From NCBI GenBank assembly GCA_947452785.1, contig CANGDZ010000020.1, forward strand, positions 1-48,914: 48,914 nt of DNA, given 5' to 3'. The stretch comes from Comamonadaceae bacterium (GTDB lineage: Bacteria; Pseudomonadota; Gammaproteobacteria; Burkholderiales; Burkholderiaceae_C). This document shows positions 29,603 through 37,814 of the stretch, piece after piece; position 1 is the first letter of the stretch, and every line of letters starts with the position of its first letter. The translations under genes and the position numbers were made by a program. The notes below the pieces were generated by a model. It did not search any database, was not told where the DNA came from, and saw only the letters and a list, made by a program, of their open reading frames with translations.

Positions 29603-30988
29603 TCAGCTCAGGCTGCGCACCAACTCCATGGCTTCTTCGATGCGCTCGACCGGATGGATGGTCAAACCCTCAAACGATTTGTCGTTTTTCTTAGGCGCAT
29701 TTGCTTTTGGCACGATGGCGACTTGAAAGCCCAGTTTGGCCGCTTCTTTCAGGCGCTCCTGCCCACGCGGCGCGGGCCTTACCTCACCGGCCAAGCCGAC
29801 TTCGCCAAAGGCAATAAAGCCTTTGGGCAAGGCCTTGCCCCTCAGGCTGGAGGTAATCGCCAGCATGACAGCCAAGTCGGCAGCCGGTTCGCTGATGCGC
29901 ACGCCGCCCACTGCGTTGACAAACACATCTTGGTCCATGCAGGCCACGCCGGCATGCCGGTGCAGTACCGCCAGCAACATGGCCAAGCGGTCGCGGTCCA
30001 AACCCACCGACAAGCGGCGCGGGCTGGGGCCACCGCTGTCGACCAAGGCTTGAATTTCTACCAGCAACGGACGCGTGCCTTCCAAGGTCACCATCACGCA
30101 GCTACCGGGCACGGGCTCGCTGTGCTGGCTCAAAAAGATGGCGCTGGGGTTGCTCACGCCCTTGAGGCCTTTTTCGGTCATGGCGAACACGCCGATCTCG
30201 TTCACCGCGCCAAAACGGTTCTTGATGGCGCGGATCAGGCGGAAGTTCGAATGCGTGTCGCCTTCAAAGTAGAGCACCGTGTCCACCATGTGTTCTAGCA
30301 CGCGCGGGCCTGCCAGGGCGCCTTCTTTGGTCACGTGCCCGACCAGAACGATGGTGATTCCGGTCGATTTGGCAATCCGCGTCAAATGCGCAGCGCATTC
30401 GCGCACCTGCGCCACCGAGCCGGGGGCCGAGGTAAGTTGGTCGGAGTACACCGTCTGAATCGAGTCGATGACAGCGATGCCGGGCTGGCGCGCTTGCAGA
30501 GTGTGCAGAATCTTTTCCAGTTGGATCTCAGGCAGCACCGCCACCTGGCTTGCCACTAGGCCCAAGCGCCGTGAGCGCAGGGCCACTTGCGCGCCACTTT
30601 CTTCGCCAGTCACATACAAGGTGTTCATGCCGCTGCGCTGCAACGCATCCACCGCTTGCAAAAGCAAGGTCGATTTGCCGATGCCCGGGTCGCCGCCAAT
30701 CAGCACCACACCGCCTGCCACCATACCGCCGCCCAACACCCGGTCCAACTCGTCAATGCCGGTCGTGTGGCGTTCAAAGTCGGCCGCTTCGATCTCAGAC
30801 AAGGGCAAGACGGCCGACGTGGGCGCCAAGGAAGCATGTGCTGAGCCAAAGCGATTTTTGCCAGCCGCAGGTTCCGCAGCACCTTCGATCAAGCTGTTCC
30901 AAGCCTCGCAACTGGGGCACTTGCCCATCCAGCGCGCGCTGGTGCCGCCACATTCGGTGCAGGTGAAAATTGATTTGTCTTTGGCCAT
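29603..30988 (-). CDS. radA: DNA repair protein RadA
   Basis: The 461-residue RecA-like ATPase promotes branch migration in recombination. The N-terminal four-cysteine zinc finger is CTECGGTSARWMGKCPSC, the Walker A motif is GGDPGIGKSTLLLQ, and the RadA-specific motif is KNRFGAVNEIGVF. A Lon-like C-terminal domain follows. ATG 30988 is only 3 bp after the stop of the upstream gene. Confidence 0.97.
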   Translation of the reverse strand: MAKDKSIFTCTECGGTSARWMGKCPSCEAWNSLIEGAAEPAAGKNRFGSAHASLAPTSAVLPLSEIEAADFERHTTGIDELDRVLGGGMVAGGVVLIGGDPGIGKSTLLLQAVDALQRSGMNTLYVTGEESGAQVALRSRRLGLVASQVAVLPEIQLEKILHTLQARQPGIAVIDSIQTVYSDQLTSAPGSVAQVRECAAHLTRIAKSTGITIVLVGHVTKEGALAGPRVLEHMVDTVLYFEGDTHSNFRLIRAIKNRFGAVNEIGVFAMTEKGLKGVSNPSAIFLSQHSEPVPGSCVMVTLEGTRPLLVEIQALVDSGGPSPRRLSVGLDRDRLAMLLAVLHRHAGVACMDQDVFVNAVGGVRISEPAADLAVMLAITSSLRGKALPKGFIAFGEVGLAGEVRPAPRGQERLKEAAKLGFQVAIVPKANAPKKNDKSFEGLTIHPVERIEEAMELVRSLS

Positions 30989-30991
30989 AGT

Positions 30992-31909
30992 TTAGGTTTG
31001 CCAGGGATAGTGCAAAGGAGTCCAGTTGCGGCCTATGCGCCTCAAAATTGAGCGCTGCCATTTTGGTTTTTGCAAAAAGGCTTTTTTGGGAGCGACGCGC
31101 ACATCGGGTTGAATGGCAGGCCACAGCGCCAAACGCTCTTCATAGCTTGCGTGAAGACCTAGCTGCTCAAAGAACGCTTGTAAGTCAGCACGAAATTCTT
31201 TGAACCAGTGGTAATGAAAAACCACCTCACCACTGTCCACCAAGGGCACACAATGGGAATGCAGAACTGCTGAGAACGCGCTTTGCTCCACGGTATGGAT
31301 GGGTAACAGGGGCCAAATGGCGTCAATCCATGCCGTGGCCTCGTCAAACCAGTCGACGTTGGCGGCGTTAAAACCAATCACGCCTGAATTCCACAGGGGC
31401 GTGGCCGGGTCCAGCGGGCACCAGACGCCATTGACTTGCAAAGTGCTGCGCCGAAAAAATTCACCCGCGCGCTTTTGACTGCGCGTGGCGTTGGGGATGG
31501 CGTTGGCAGAGCCCTCGCATTCGTTGAGCACAACCAAGCCTTGGGCCATCTGATCCAGCCAAGGCTGGATGTTGTGCAGGAACGCCGTGTCGGTGTCCAA
31601 AAAAATAATCTGTTCACCAGGGTGGCTTATCTCCCTTGTGGCCCAGGCAATTGCCTGAGGCTTGAGGCGGTGTACATAACCTGTCGGGCCGATGAAAGCC
31701 TGTTTGCGTTCAGCCGAAAGTGGCAGGTAGTAAATGTCCGGCGCATCGCCCAGTAACTGTTGCAATCGCGCGGCGTGGTCGGTGACCACATGAATCGGCC
31801 CTTTGAATTGGCCATTGCCTCTGGCCGAAAGAATGGCATAAGCCGCTTCCATGGCATAGACCTCAGGCCCGTGGCTGAGGTAAAGCAGGTGACAGGTCGG
31901 GCGGGTCAT
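30992..31909 (-). CDS. putative nucleotide-sugar transferase-like protein (GT-A fold)
   Basis: The 305-residue protein opens with CHLLYLSHGPEVYAMEAAYAIL and has a DXD-type motif in IIFLDTDTAFLHN, followed by LWNSGVIGFNA and HTVEQSAFS. This is the arrangement of GT8/GT-A-like sugar transferases that read a donor at a DXD site. The acceptor is unknown. It lies directly before radA and away from the main LPS cluster. The call rests on motifs only. Confidence 0.6.
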   Translation of the reverse strand: MTRPTCHLLYLSHGPEVYAMEAAYAILSARGNGQFKGPIHVVTDHAARLQQLLGDAPDIYYLPLSAERKQAFIGPTGYVHRLKPQAIAWATREISHPGEQIIFLDTDTAFLHNIQPWLDQMAQGLVVLNECEGSANAIPNATRSQKRAGEFFRRSTLQVNGVWCPLDPATPLWNSGVIGFNAANVDWFDEATAWIDAIWPLLPIHTVEQSAFSAVLHSHCVPLVDSGEVVFHYHWFKEFRADLQAFFEQLGLHASYEERLALWPAIQPDVRVAPKKAFLQKPKWQRSILRRIGRNWTPLHYPWQT

Positions 31910-31958
31910 GGGGGTGATTGTCGCTGGGGATGGCGTCCGGCCTTGCGGTCGAGAAGAT

Positions 31959-33002
31959 TCAAACCCAGCCCCGCAACAATTCGCTCGTCAATTCCGCAGC
32001 TGAGCCCGTGCGACATGCCTTGAAATTTTCTCCCGCCCATAAGGGCGTGAAATCGGCTTGTTGCCGCATTTCGGCTGCCGCTCGAAGTGGGGCAAGGGCT
32101 GCAGTGGCCAGCGGAAAGGCCGGTGCACCAGGGTTCAAGGGGCCCAGCTCGCGCATCAAACGGTTCATCAGGCCACGCGCGGGCCGGCCGGTGAACAAAC
32201 GGGTGAGCGCCGTTTCAGGCGCATCGGCGGCAAGTAATGCCCTACGGTGCAGGTCACTGGTGGTGCTTTCGTTGCAGCACAAATATGCTGAACCGACCTG
32301 CGCGCCAGAGGCCCCCATTTGGCGGACGTTGGCAAGATCTTGGGCTGTGGCCAGGCCGCCAGCGGCGATCACGGGAATGCTGACAGTTGCAAGGATTTTG
32401 GGCAGCAGGTTGGAGAGCCCGCGCTGCTGGCCCAGGTCGTCACTCAAAAACATCCCTCGGTGACCACCCGCTTCCAGGCCTTGCGCAATCACCGCGTCGG
32501 CGCCGTGCGCTTGCAGCCATTGCGCTTCAGCCACGGTGGTGGCCGAGGACAGCACCAGGCTGCCCCAGCTTTTAACTCGGGCCAGCAAGTCCGGCGCGGG
32601 CAGGCCAAAGTGAAAGCTCACGACGGTGGGCTTGAACGCTTGCAGTACATCGGCCATGGTGTGGTTGAACGGGACCCGTGCCGGGCTGGATGGCACGGCC
32701 TGGATGTCCACACCCCACTCGGCGTAATAGGGGGCCAGCAACTGGCGCCAAGCCGCTTCGGCGGCTGCGTCTGGCGCGGGTGTGGCGTGGCAAAAAAAAT
32801 TGACATTGAATGCGCGTGACGTGGCTTGGGTCAAGGCGCTCAACGCGGTCGCCAGCGCGTCGGGACTGAGCATGGCGGCGGGAAGGGAGCCCAGGCCACC
32901 GGCTTCGCACACGGCTGCAGCCAGGCGATGGTCTTGCACCCCCGCCATGGGGGCCTGAATTAAAGGGGCTTGCAGGCCTAAGTGAGCACACAGGTCAATC
33001 AT
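31959..33002 (-). CDS. nitronate monooxygenase (2-nitropropane dioxygenase family)
   Basis: The 347-residue FMN-dependent TIM-barrel enzyme shows the family start (PLIQAPMAGVQDHRLAAAV), the FMN-site loop AQGLEAGGHRG and the segment IPVIAAGGLATAQDL. Enzymes of this family oxidise nitronates such as propionate 3-nitronate, or act on other alkyl substrates. The first ATG, 33002, is used. It lies 7 bp from the stop of the hybrid kinase gene and may be cotranscribed with it. Confidence 0.88.
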   Translation of the reverse strand: MIDLCAHLGLQAPLIQAPMAGVQDHRLAAAVCEAGGLGSLPAAMLSPDALATALSALTQATSRAFNVNFFCHATPAPDAAAEAAWRQLLAPYYAEWGVDIQAVPSSPARVPFNHTMADVLQAFKPTVVSFHFGLPAPDLLARVKSWGSLVLSSATTVAEAQWLQAHGADAVIAQGLEAGGHRGMFLSDDLGQQRGLSNLLPKILATVSIPVIAAGGLATAQDLANVRQMGASGAQVGSAYLCCNESTTSDLHRRALLAADAPETALTRLFTGRPARGLMNRLMRELGPLNPGAPAFPLATAALAPLRAAAEMRQQADFTPLWAGENFKACRTGSAAELTSELLRGWV

Positions 33003-33009
33003 GACCTGA

Positions 33010-35691
33010 CTATAGCCGCGCTTCTCCCTGGGGATTGAGGCGTTGGATTTCGGATGTGAGCGCCTCTAAAGAAATCGGCTTGGACACATAGCCATCCATG
33101 CCAGAGGCCAGATACAGCTCCCGGTCACCTTTGAGCGCGTTGGCGGTCACCGCAATGATGGGTGTGGGCGACAAGCTGTTCTTTTTTTCCAAGTCACGAA
33201 TGAGTTGCGTGGCTTCAATGCCGCCCATTTCCGGCATCTGAATGTCCATCAAAATCAGCTCAAACGAACTGCTGTTAAAAGCCTCGACTGCCTCCAGACC
33301 GTTGTTGGCCAGAGTGACTTCGTAGCCCATGCGGTGGAGCAAAATGGTTTCGAGGGTTTGGTTGATGGGCGTGTCTTCAACCAGCAAGACGCGGCGTACG
33401 GTGTCGCCACAAGGGGGTGTTTGAGAGGCCCGCGTGTCCCCATTCAGCAGGACGCTCTTGCCCTCGCGTTGCTGGTTGAGCACGGCGATCAGCTCATGCG
33501 GGTCCACCGGTTTGATCAAGAAACTTTGAATCTGCAGACGCTTCAATTCTTCGGCGCTGATTTGCTCACTGAGTGCGCCCATCATGATGATGGCCAACTC
33601 ATCCGCAGAGCGCAGTTTACGCATTTGCGCCGCCAAGGCATAACCGTCAATATCGGGCATGTCCACGTCAATCAATGCAAACTGCGCTTGCATCAGTTGT
33701 GGAATATGCAGGGCGTGTGCCGCGCTGTCGCTGGCGAGCACATGCAATCCCGCTGACCTCAGCTGTTGCGTCAATATTAAGCGGCTGCGCGCGTTGTCCT
33801 CTACCACCAGGGCCATTTTTCCGGCCAGTTGAGGGTGCAGTTGGTGGTTCAGAACAGGGGGGGACAGCGCATTTTGCAACTGGATGTGGAAGCTGAACGT
33901 GCTGCCCTGCCCCAACTGACTGCTCACATGGATGTCGCCGCCCATCATTCGCACCAAATTGCGGCTGATGGCGAGCCCCAGCCCGGAGCCTCCAAAGCGC
34001 CTGGCCGTGCTGGAATCGGCTTGGGTGAACACCTCAAAGATCAGGGCTTGCATGTCTTGCGAAATGCCAATGCCGGTGTCCTGAATTTGAATCGCCAGCC
34101 ACACCCCTTGGTCGTTCGACGGGGGGCTCATGCGGGCCACATTCAGCACAATCTCGCCATGGGCGGTGAACTTGATGGCATTGCCCAATAAATTGGTGAG
34201 AATTTGCTGCAAACGCAGAGGGTCGCCCACCACCAAGTCGGGCACATCGGACGCCATGTCGCACACCAGTTCCAGTTTTTTCTCGCTTGCGCGCAAGGAC
34301 AGTGTGCGTGTGGCCTGACGAATCAGGCCATGCAAAGAAAACTCATGCGGATCGAGGTGCAGTTTTTGCGCCTCGATTTTTGAAAAATCCAGAATATCGT
34401 TGATCACCGCGACCAGTGAGTTGGCCGAGGCGGCCACCATCTCCAGGTAGCTGCGCTGCTCTGCGGTCATGCGCGTTTGCAAACACAGCTCAGTCATGCC
34501 CAAAATGCCGTTCATGGGCGTGCGAATTTCGTGACTCATGTTTGCCAAGAAATGACTTTTGGAGGCGTTGGCTGCTTGCGCCGCATCGCGTGCCAGAGCC
34601 AAATCTTTTTCGGCATTGGTGCGGGCTTCAACAAAGGCATTGAAGGCCTGAACCACGGTTTTGATTTCCTCTCCACCCAGCTCCACGATGGGCGCAACGA
34701 CTTGGCCCTGTTGCATGTGCTCGGCGGTGTCGTGCATGGCTTGCGCCAGCTCCTGCAGGGGTTGAATCAATCTGGAGACAAAGCCCCAAATCAATGGCAA
34801 CAAGGTCAGCATCAATAACAAGGTGACCAGCAGCATGCGTTCAGACAGATCGGCAATTGGCGCAAAGGCTTCAGCGGAGGGGATGACGGAGGCCACAATC
34901 CAATCGGTTGATTTCAACCGTTTGAAAGTGAACAAGCCTTCCAGGCCCCGGTAGTTGACGCCCTCTTGCGTACCTTCAAAACCTTTAAAAGCGTTTTCAA
35001 GAGGGCGATTGGTTCGACCTTCTGGTATGGTTTGCAAGATCAAACTCGGGTCCGGGTGAGCAATGCGGACGCGGTCTTTGGTGACAATGTAGTAATAACC
35101 GGCTTCGCCGTTTTTACGGGTGGCAATCGCGCCGAGCAAGTTGGGTTTGTACAGGTTCAGAACCCCACCCAAGATGCCCACTAATTTCTTGTCGTGATTC
35201 AAAATGGGCGAGGCCACGACGACGATGGGTTGCTTGGTGGCCTTGCCCAGGATGGGTTTGGAAATGACGGTGTGCCCCGTGGCGATCACCCCCTGGATGT
35301 AGTCGCGCGAGGACATGTCCAAGGTGCGCCGCCCGGGTTTTTGCGGCCAATCCACCAACAAGGTGCCTTTGGCGTCAAACACGTACAGATCGTCGAAGAC
35401 CGAAAGCAGGGCGTGCTCGCGTTGCAGTAGCTTCTCCAATTGCCCAAAGTCATTCATCTGCCCGACCGGCAGGTTCAGGCCCACACTGGTGAGCATGGCC
35501 ATGCTGTCTTGCAGTCGCTCGTCCAGGTGCTCGGTCAACTCACTCAATTGCTTGTATTCATGCTTTTCGATACGTTGCACGATGTCGCTGCGCAAAACGT
35601 AGAACTGCAAAACCAACTGCGCCAGCAGCAACACAAATCCCATGGCAATGGCACTCAGGGCGAGTTGAATTTTGATACTGAGGTGTTTCAT
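33010..35691 (-). CDS. hybrid sensor histidine kinase with Cache domain and two receivers
   Basis: The 893-residue protein starts at ATG 35691, in front of a clear membrane segment. In order it has: TM1 (about 5-30); a periplasmic Cache-type sensor region (~40-275); TM2 (~285-305); HAMP; HisKA with H387 in ANMSHEIRTPMNG; HATPase (NLLGNAIKF, DTGIGI, GSGLGLAISR); receiver 1 with Asp675 in LIDVDMPDIDG; and receiver 2 with Asp816 in LMDIQMPEMGG. No Hpt domain is present and no output regulator is adjacent, so its partner lies elsewhere. Confidence 0.92.
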   Translation of the reverse strand: MKHLSIKIQLALSAIAMGFVLLLAQLVLQFYVLRSDIVQRIEKHEYKQLSELTEHLDERLQDSMAMLTSVGLNLPVGQMNDFGQLEKLLQREHALLSVFDDLYVFDAKGTLLVDWPQKPGRRTLDMSSRDYIQGVIATGHTVISKPILGKATKQPIVVVASPILNHDKKLVGILGGVLNLYKPNLLGAIATRKNGEAGYYYIVTKDRVRIAHPDPSLILQTIPEGRTNRPLENAFKGFEGTQEGVNYRGLEGLFTFKRLKSTDWIVASVIPSAEAFAPIADLSERMLLVTLLLMLTLLPLIWGFVSRLIQPLQELAQAMHDTAEHMQQGQVVAPIVELGGEEIKTVVQAFNAFVEARTNAEKDLALARDAAQAANASKSHFLANMSHEIRTPMNGILGMTELCLQTRMTAEQRSYLEMVAASANSLVAVINDILDFSKIEAQKLHLDPHEFSLHGLIRQATRTLSLRASEKKLELVCDMASDVPDLVVGDPLRLQQILTNLLGNAIKFTAHGEIVLNVARMSPPSNDQGVWLAIQIQDTGIGISQDMQALIFEVFTQADSSTARRFGGSGLGLAISRNLVRMMGGDIHVSSQLGQGSTFSFHIQLQNALSPPVLNHQLHPQLAGKMALVVEDNARSRLILTQQLRSAGLHVLASDSAAHALHIPQLMQAQFALIDVDMPDIDGYALAAQMRKLRSADELAIIMMGALSEQISAEELKRLQIQSFLIKPVDPHELIAVLNQQREGKSVLLNGDTRASQTPPCGDTVRRVLLVEDTPINQTLETILLHRMGYEVTLANNGLEAVEAFNSSSFELILMDIQMPEMGGIEATQLIRDLEKKNSLSPTPIIAVTANALKGDRELYLASGMDGYVSKPISLEALTSEIQRLNPQGEARL

Positions 35692-35887
35692 GGTGGGCAA
35701 GCGCAGAGCGCCAAAATGTGCCGGTCGCAAGCCGAGCCAAGGAAATAATTGATGTGTATAGAGTCAAATTTTAGGTCTTAAATCAATTTTTTGAGCTCTT
35801 ATGTATCAGTAAAAAAGATGAACGCTGTTTTTGTTCTGTTGACCGTGGGGTCGCAGGGTAAACCCGAGAGGCGGATTGGTGCAATTC

Positions 35888-35903
35888 ATTTAACATGTTA
35901 AAT
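35888..35903. promoter_or_regulatory. 16-bp palindrome, probable HpaR operator
   Basis: ATTTAACATGTTAAAT is a perfect palindrome ending 2 bp before the hpaR start codon. Its length and symmetry suit a MarR-family dimer. A possible promoter (TTGGTG at 35876 and TAAATA at 35899, spacer 17) would overlap it, and would give a very short or missing leader. No Shine-Dalgarno fits in front of the ATG. Confidence 0.6.
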
Positions 35904-35905
35904 AA

Positions 35906-36382
35906 ATGAAGCACGCCCAACCTTTCGTCCATCGCAACCTGCCTCGCTTGCTCTTAGAGGCGCGTGAGACCGTGATGGCGCACACCCGGCCCAGCTTGCG
36001 CGACCATGGTTTGTCAGACCAGCAATGGCGCGTATTGCGCGTTCTGGGCGAGCATGCCGAGGAGTCTGAGGGCATTGAAACGGGTCGCGTGGCGCGCGAG
36101 GCGTTTTTGCTCGGCCCCAGCCTCACGGGCGTGCTGGCGCGCATGGAGCGCGATGGCTTGATTACCCGTGCGCGTTGCCGGCAAGATGCACGCCGCACCG
36201 TGGTACGCGCCACCGAGGCCGGACTGGCCAAAGTGCAGGCCTTGTCGCAGACCATTGAGGCGCACTACGCCTGGATGGAGCAACAACTGGGCAAGGCCCA
36301 TTTGAAGGCCTTGTATGAGTTGCTGGACGGCGTGATCGCGCTCGAGGCGATGGCCCCAGAGACAGACATTGAAGAGGAATAA
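35906..36382 (+). CDS. hpaR: MarR-family regulator of the homoprotocatechuate operon
   Basis: The 158-residue protein has a MarR winged-helix domain: LSDQQWRVLRVLGEHAEESEG, then the recognition region LGPSLTGVLARMERDGLITR and the wing RQDARRTVVRAT. HpaR represses homoprotocatechuate genes until the substrate binds. It is the first gene of the operon, 3 bp before hpaG1, and a palindrome sits at its start, so autoregulation of the whole run is likely. Confidence 0.9.
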   Translation: MKHAQPFVHRNLPRLLLEARETVMAHTRPSLRDHGLSDQQWRVLRVLGEHAEESEGIETGRVAREAFLLGPSLTGVLARMERDGLITRARCRQDARRTVVRATEAGLAKVQALSQTIEAHYAWMEQQLGKAHLKALYELLDGVIALEAMAPETDIEEE

Positions 36383-36385
36383 GTC

Positions 36386-37051
36386 ATGGCCCTGATCCGA
36401 ACCCCACAGACCCCATGGCAACCCCTGGGCACGGTCTATGGGCCTTTGCTCAATTTCCGCCGGGAGTGGGACCTGTGGGCGCCGCGCATGACGCAAGACC
36501 CCTACAAGGCCGCGCCCCAAGCGCCCGTGCTGTATGTGAAAAGCGCCAACACGTTCAACCCCAGCGGCGAGTTGGTTTTGCAAGATGGCATCACTGAGGT
36601 CGAAATCGGCGCCACGCTGGGCGTGGTCATGGGGGCGGATGGGCAACCTGAATCCGTCGTGTTGCTCAACGACTGGGCGGTGCCTCACGCCAGTTACTAC
36701 CGCCCGCCGGTCAAGTACCGTTGCCGTGACGGCTACCTGGGCCTGGGTTTGCTGCGTCCTTGGGCCGACCTGGACGTCAACGACTTGCGCTTGCGCGTGA
36801 CGCTGAACGGGGCTGCCGTGCAGACTGTGGATTTTTCACAACTGAAGCGCCCACTCGTGCAGTTGTTGGTTGATGTTGCTGAATTCATGAGCCTGCAAGC
36901 GGGTGATGTGCTGATGCTGGGTACGGACTGCCTTGAGGACGGAACACGCCCACGCGCCCGCGCAGGCGACACCGTGCGCATCGAAGCCGCAGGCTTTGCG
37001 TCCTTGAGCCAAACCCTTATTTCAGCCTTGAACACCGGAGGTGCCGCATGA
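36386..37051 (+). CDS. hpaG1: homoprotocatechuate pathway decarboxylase/isomerase, HpaG1 subunit (FAH family)
   Basis: The 221-residue FAH-fold protein (LYVKSANTFNPSGE, VEIGATLGVVMG, GDVLMLGTD) matches the N-terminal half of the bifunctional OPET decarboxylase / HHDD isomerase, which in E. coli is one ~430-residue chain. Here the halves are separate genes overlapping by 4 bp. An AGGA ribosome site is inside the end of hpaR. It acts late in the pathway, on the ring-cleavage product. Confidence 0.88.
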   Translation: MALIRTPQTPWQPLGTVYGPLLNFRREWDLWAPRMTQDPYKAAPQAPVLYVKSANTFNPSGELVLQDGITEVEIGATLGVVMGADGQPESVVLLNDWAVPHASYYRPPVKYRCRDGYLGLGLLRPWADLDVNDLRLRVTLNGAAVQTVDFSQLKRPLVQLLVDVAEFMSLQAGDVLMLGTDCLEDGTRPRARAGDTVRIEAAGFASLSQTLISALNTGGAA

Positions 37052-37812
37052 AACACGCCCGCATTGCTTGGGCCGGTGCCCTGCACGACGCTGTCGAGTG
37101 CGAAGGCCAACTGCTGTTGACCCGCAGCCCGCACGCGGGCCGCTTGCTGAGTTTTGACGAGGTGGTCTGGCTGCCGCCTTTGGCTCCGACCCGACAAGCA
37201 CGCACCGTGATCGCTTTGGGGCTGAACTACGCTGACCACGCTAAAGAGCTGGCTTTCAAAGCCCCCGAAGAACCGCTGGCCTTCATGAAGGGCGAGGCGG
37301 CGTTCATCGGTCATCGCGCGCTCACACGTCGCCCTGCCGAGGTAAAGAACATGCACTACGAGTGCGAGCTGGCGGTGGTGATCGGGCGCACCGCACGGCA
37401 TGTGAAGAAAGTAGATGCCTATGACTTCATCGCCGGTTACAGCGTGGCCAACGACTACGCCATCCGCGACTACCTGGAAAATTGGTACCGCCCCAATCTG
37501 CGCGTGAAAAACCGCGACACTTGCACGCCGATCGGTCCTTGGCTGGTCGATGCCGCTGATGTACCAGACCCCATGGCGCTGGCGCTGCAAACCACCGTCA
37601 ACGGCCAAGTCACGCAAAGCGGCAACACCCGCGACATGATTTTTGATGTGCCCACGCTGATTGAATATTTCAGCAGCTTCATGACCCTGCAGCCGGGCGA
37701 CGTGATCCTCACCGGCACGCCCGACGGCGTAGTGGACTGCCAGCCGGGCGACGTCGTGGTCACCGAAATCGAGGGCCTGGGCGCCCTGGTCAATACCATC
37801 ACCCAAGGATAA
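37048..37812 (+). CDS. hpaG2: homoprotocatechuate pathway decarboxylase/isomerase, HpaG2 subunit (FAH family)
   Basis: The 254-residue protein has the FAH core: VIALGLNYADHAKELAFK, the metal-binding region MHYECELAVVIGR (two Glu), and GDVILTGTPDGVVDCQPGD. It is the C-terminal half of the bifunctional enzyme. The start ATG 37048 overlaps the hpaG1 stop (ATGA), and hpaE starts 2 bp after its own stop. Confidence 0.92.
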   Translation: MKHARIAWAGALHDAVECEGQLLLTRSPHAGRLLSFDEVVWLPPLAPTRQARTVIALGLNYADHAKELAFKAPEEPLAFMKGEAAFIGHRALTRRPAEVKNMHYECELAVVIGRTARHVKKVDAYDFIAGYSVANDYAIRDYLENWYRPNLRVKNRDTCTPIGPWLVDAADVPDPMALALQTTVNGQVTQSGNTRDMIFDVPTLIEYFSSFMTLQPGDVILTGTPDGVVDCQPGDVVVTEIEGLGALVNTITQG

Positions 37813-37814
37813 AT

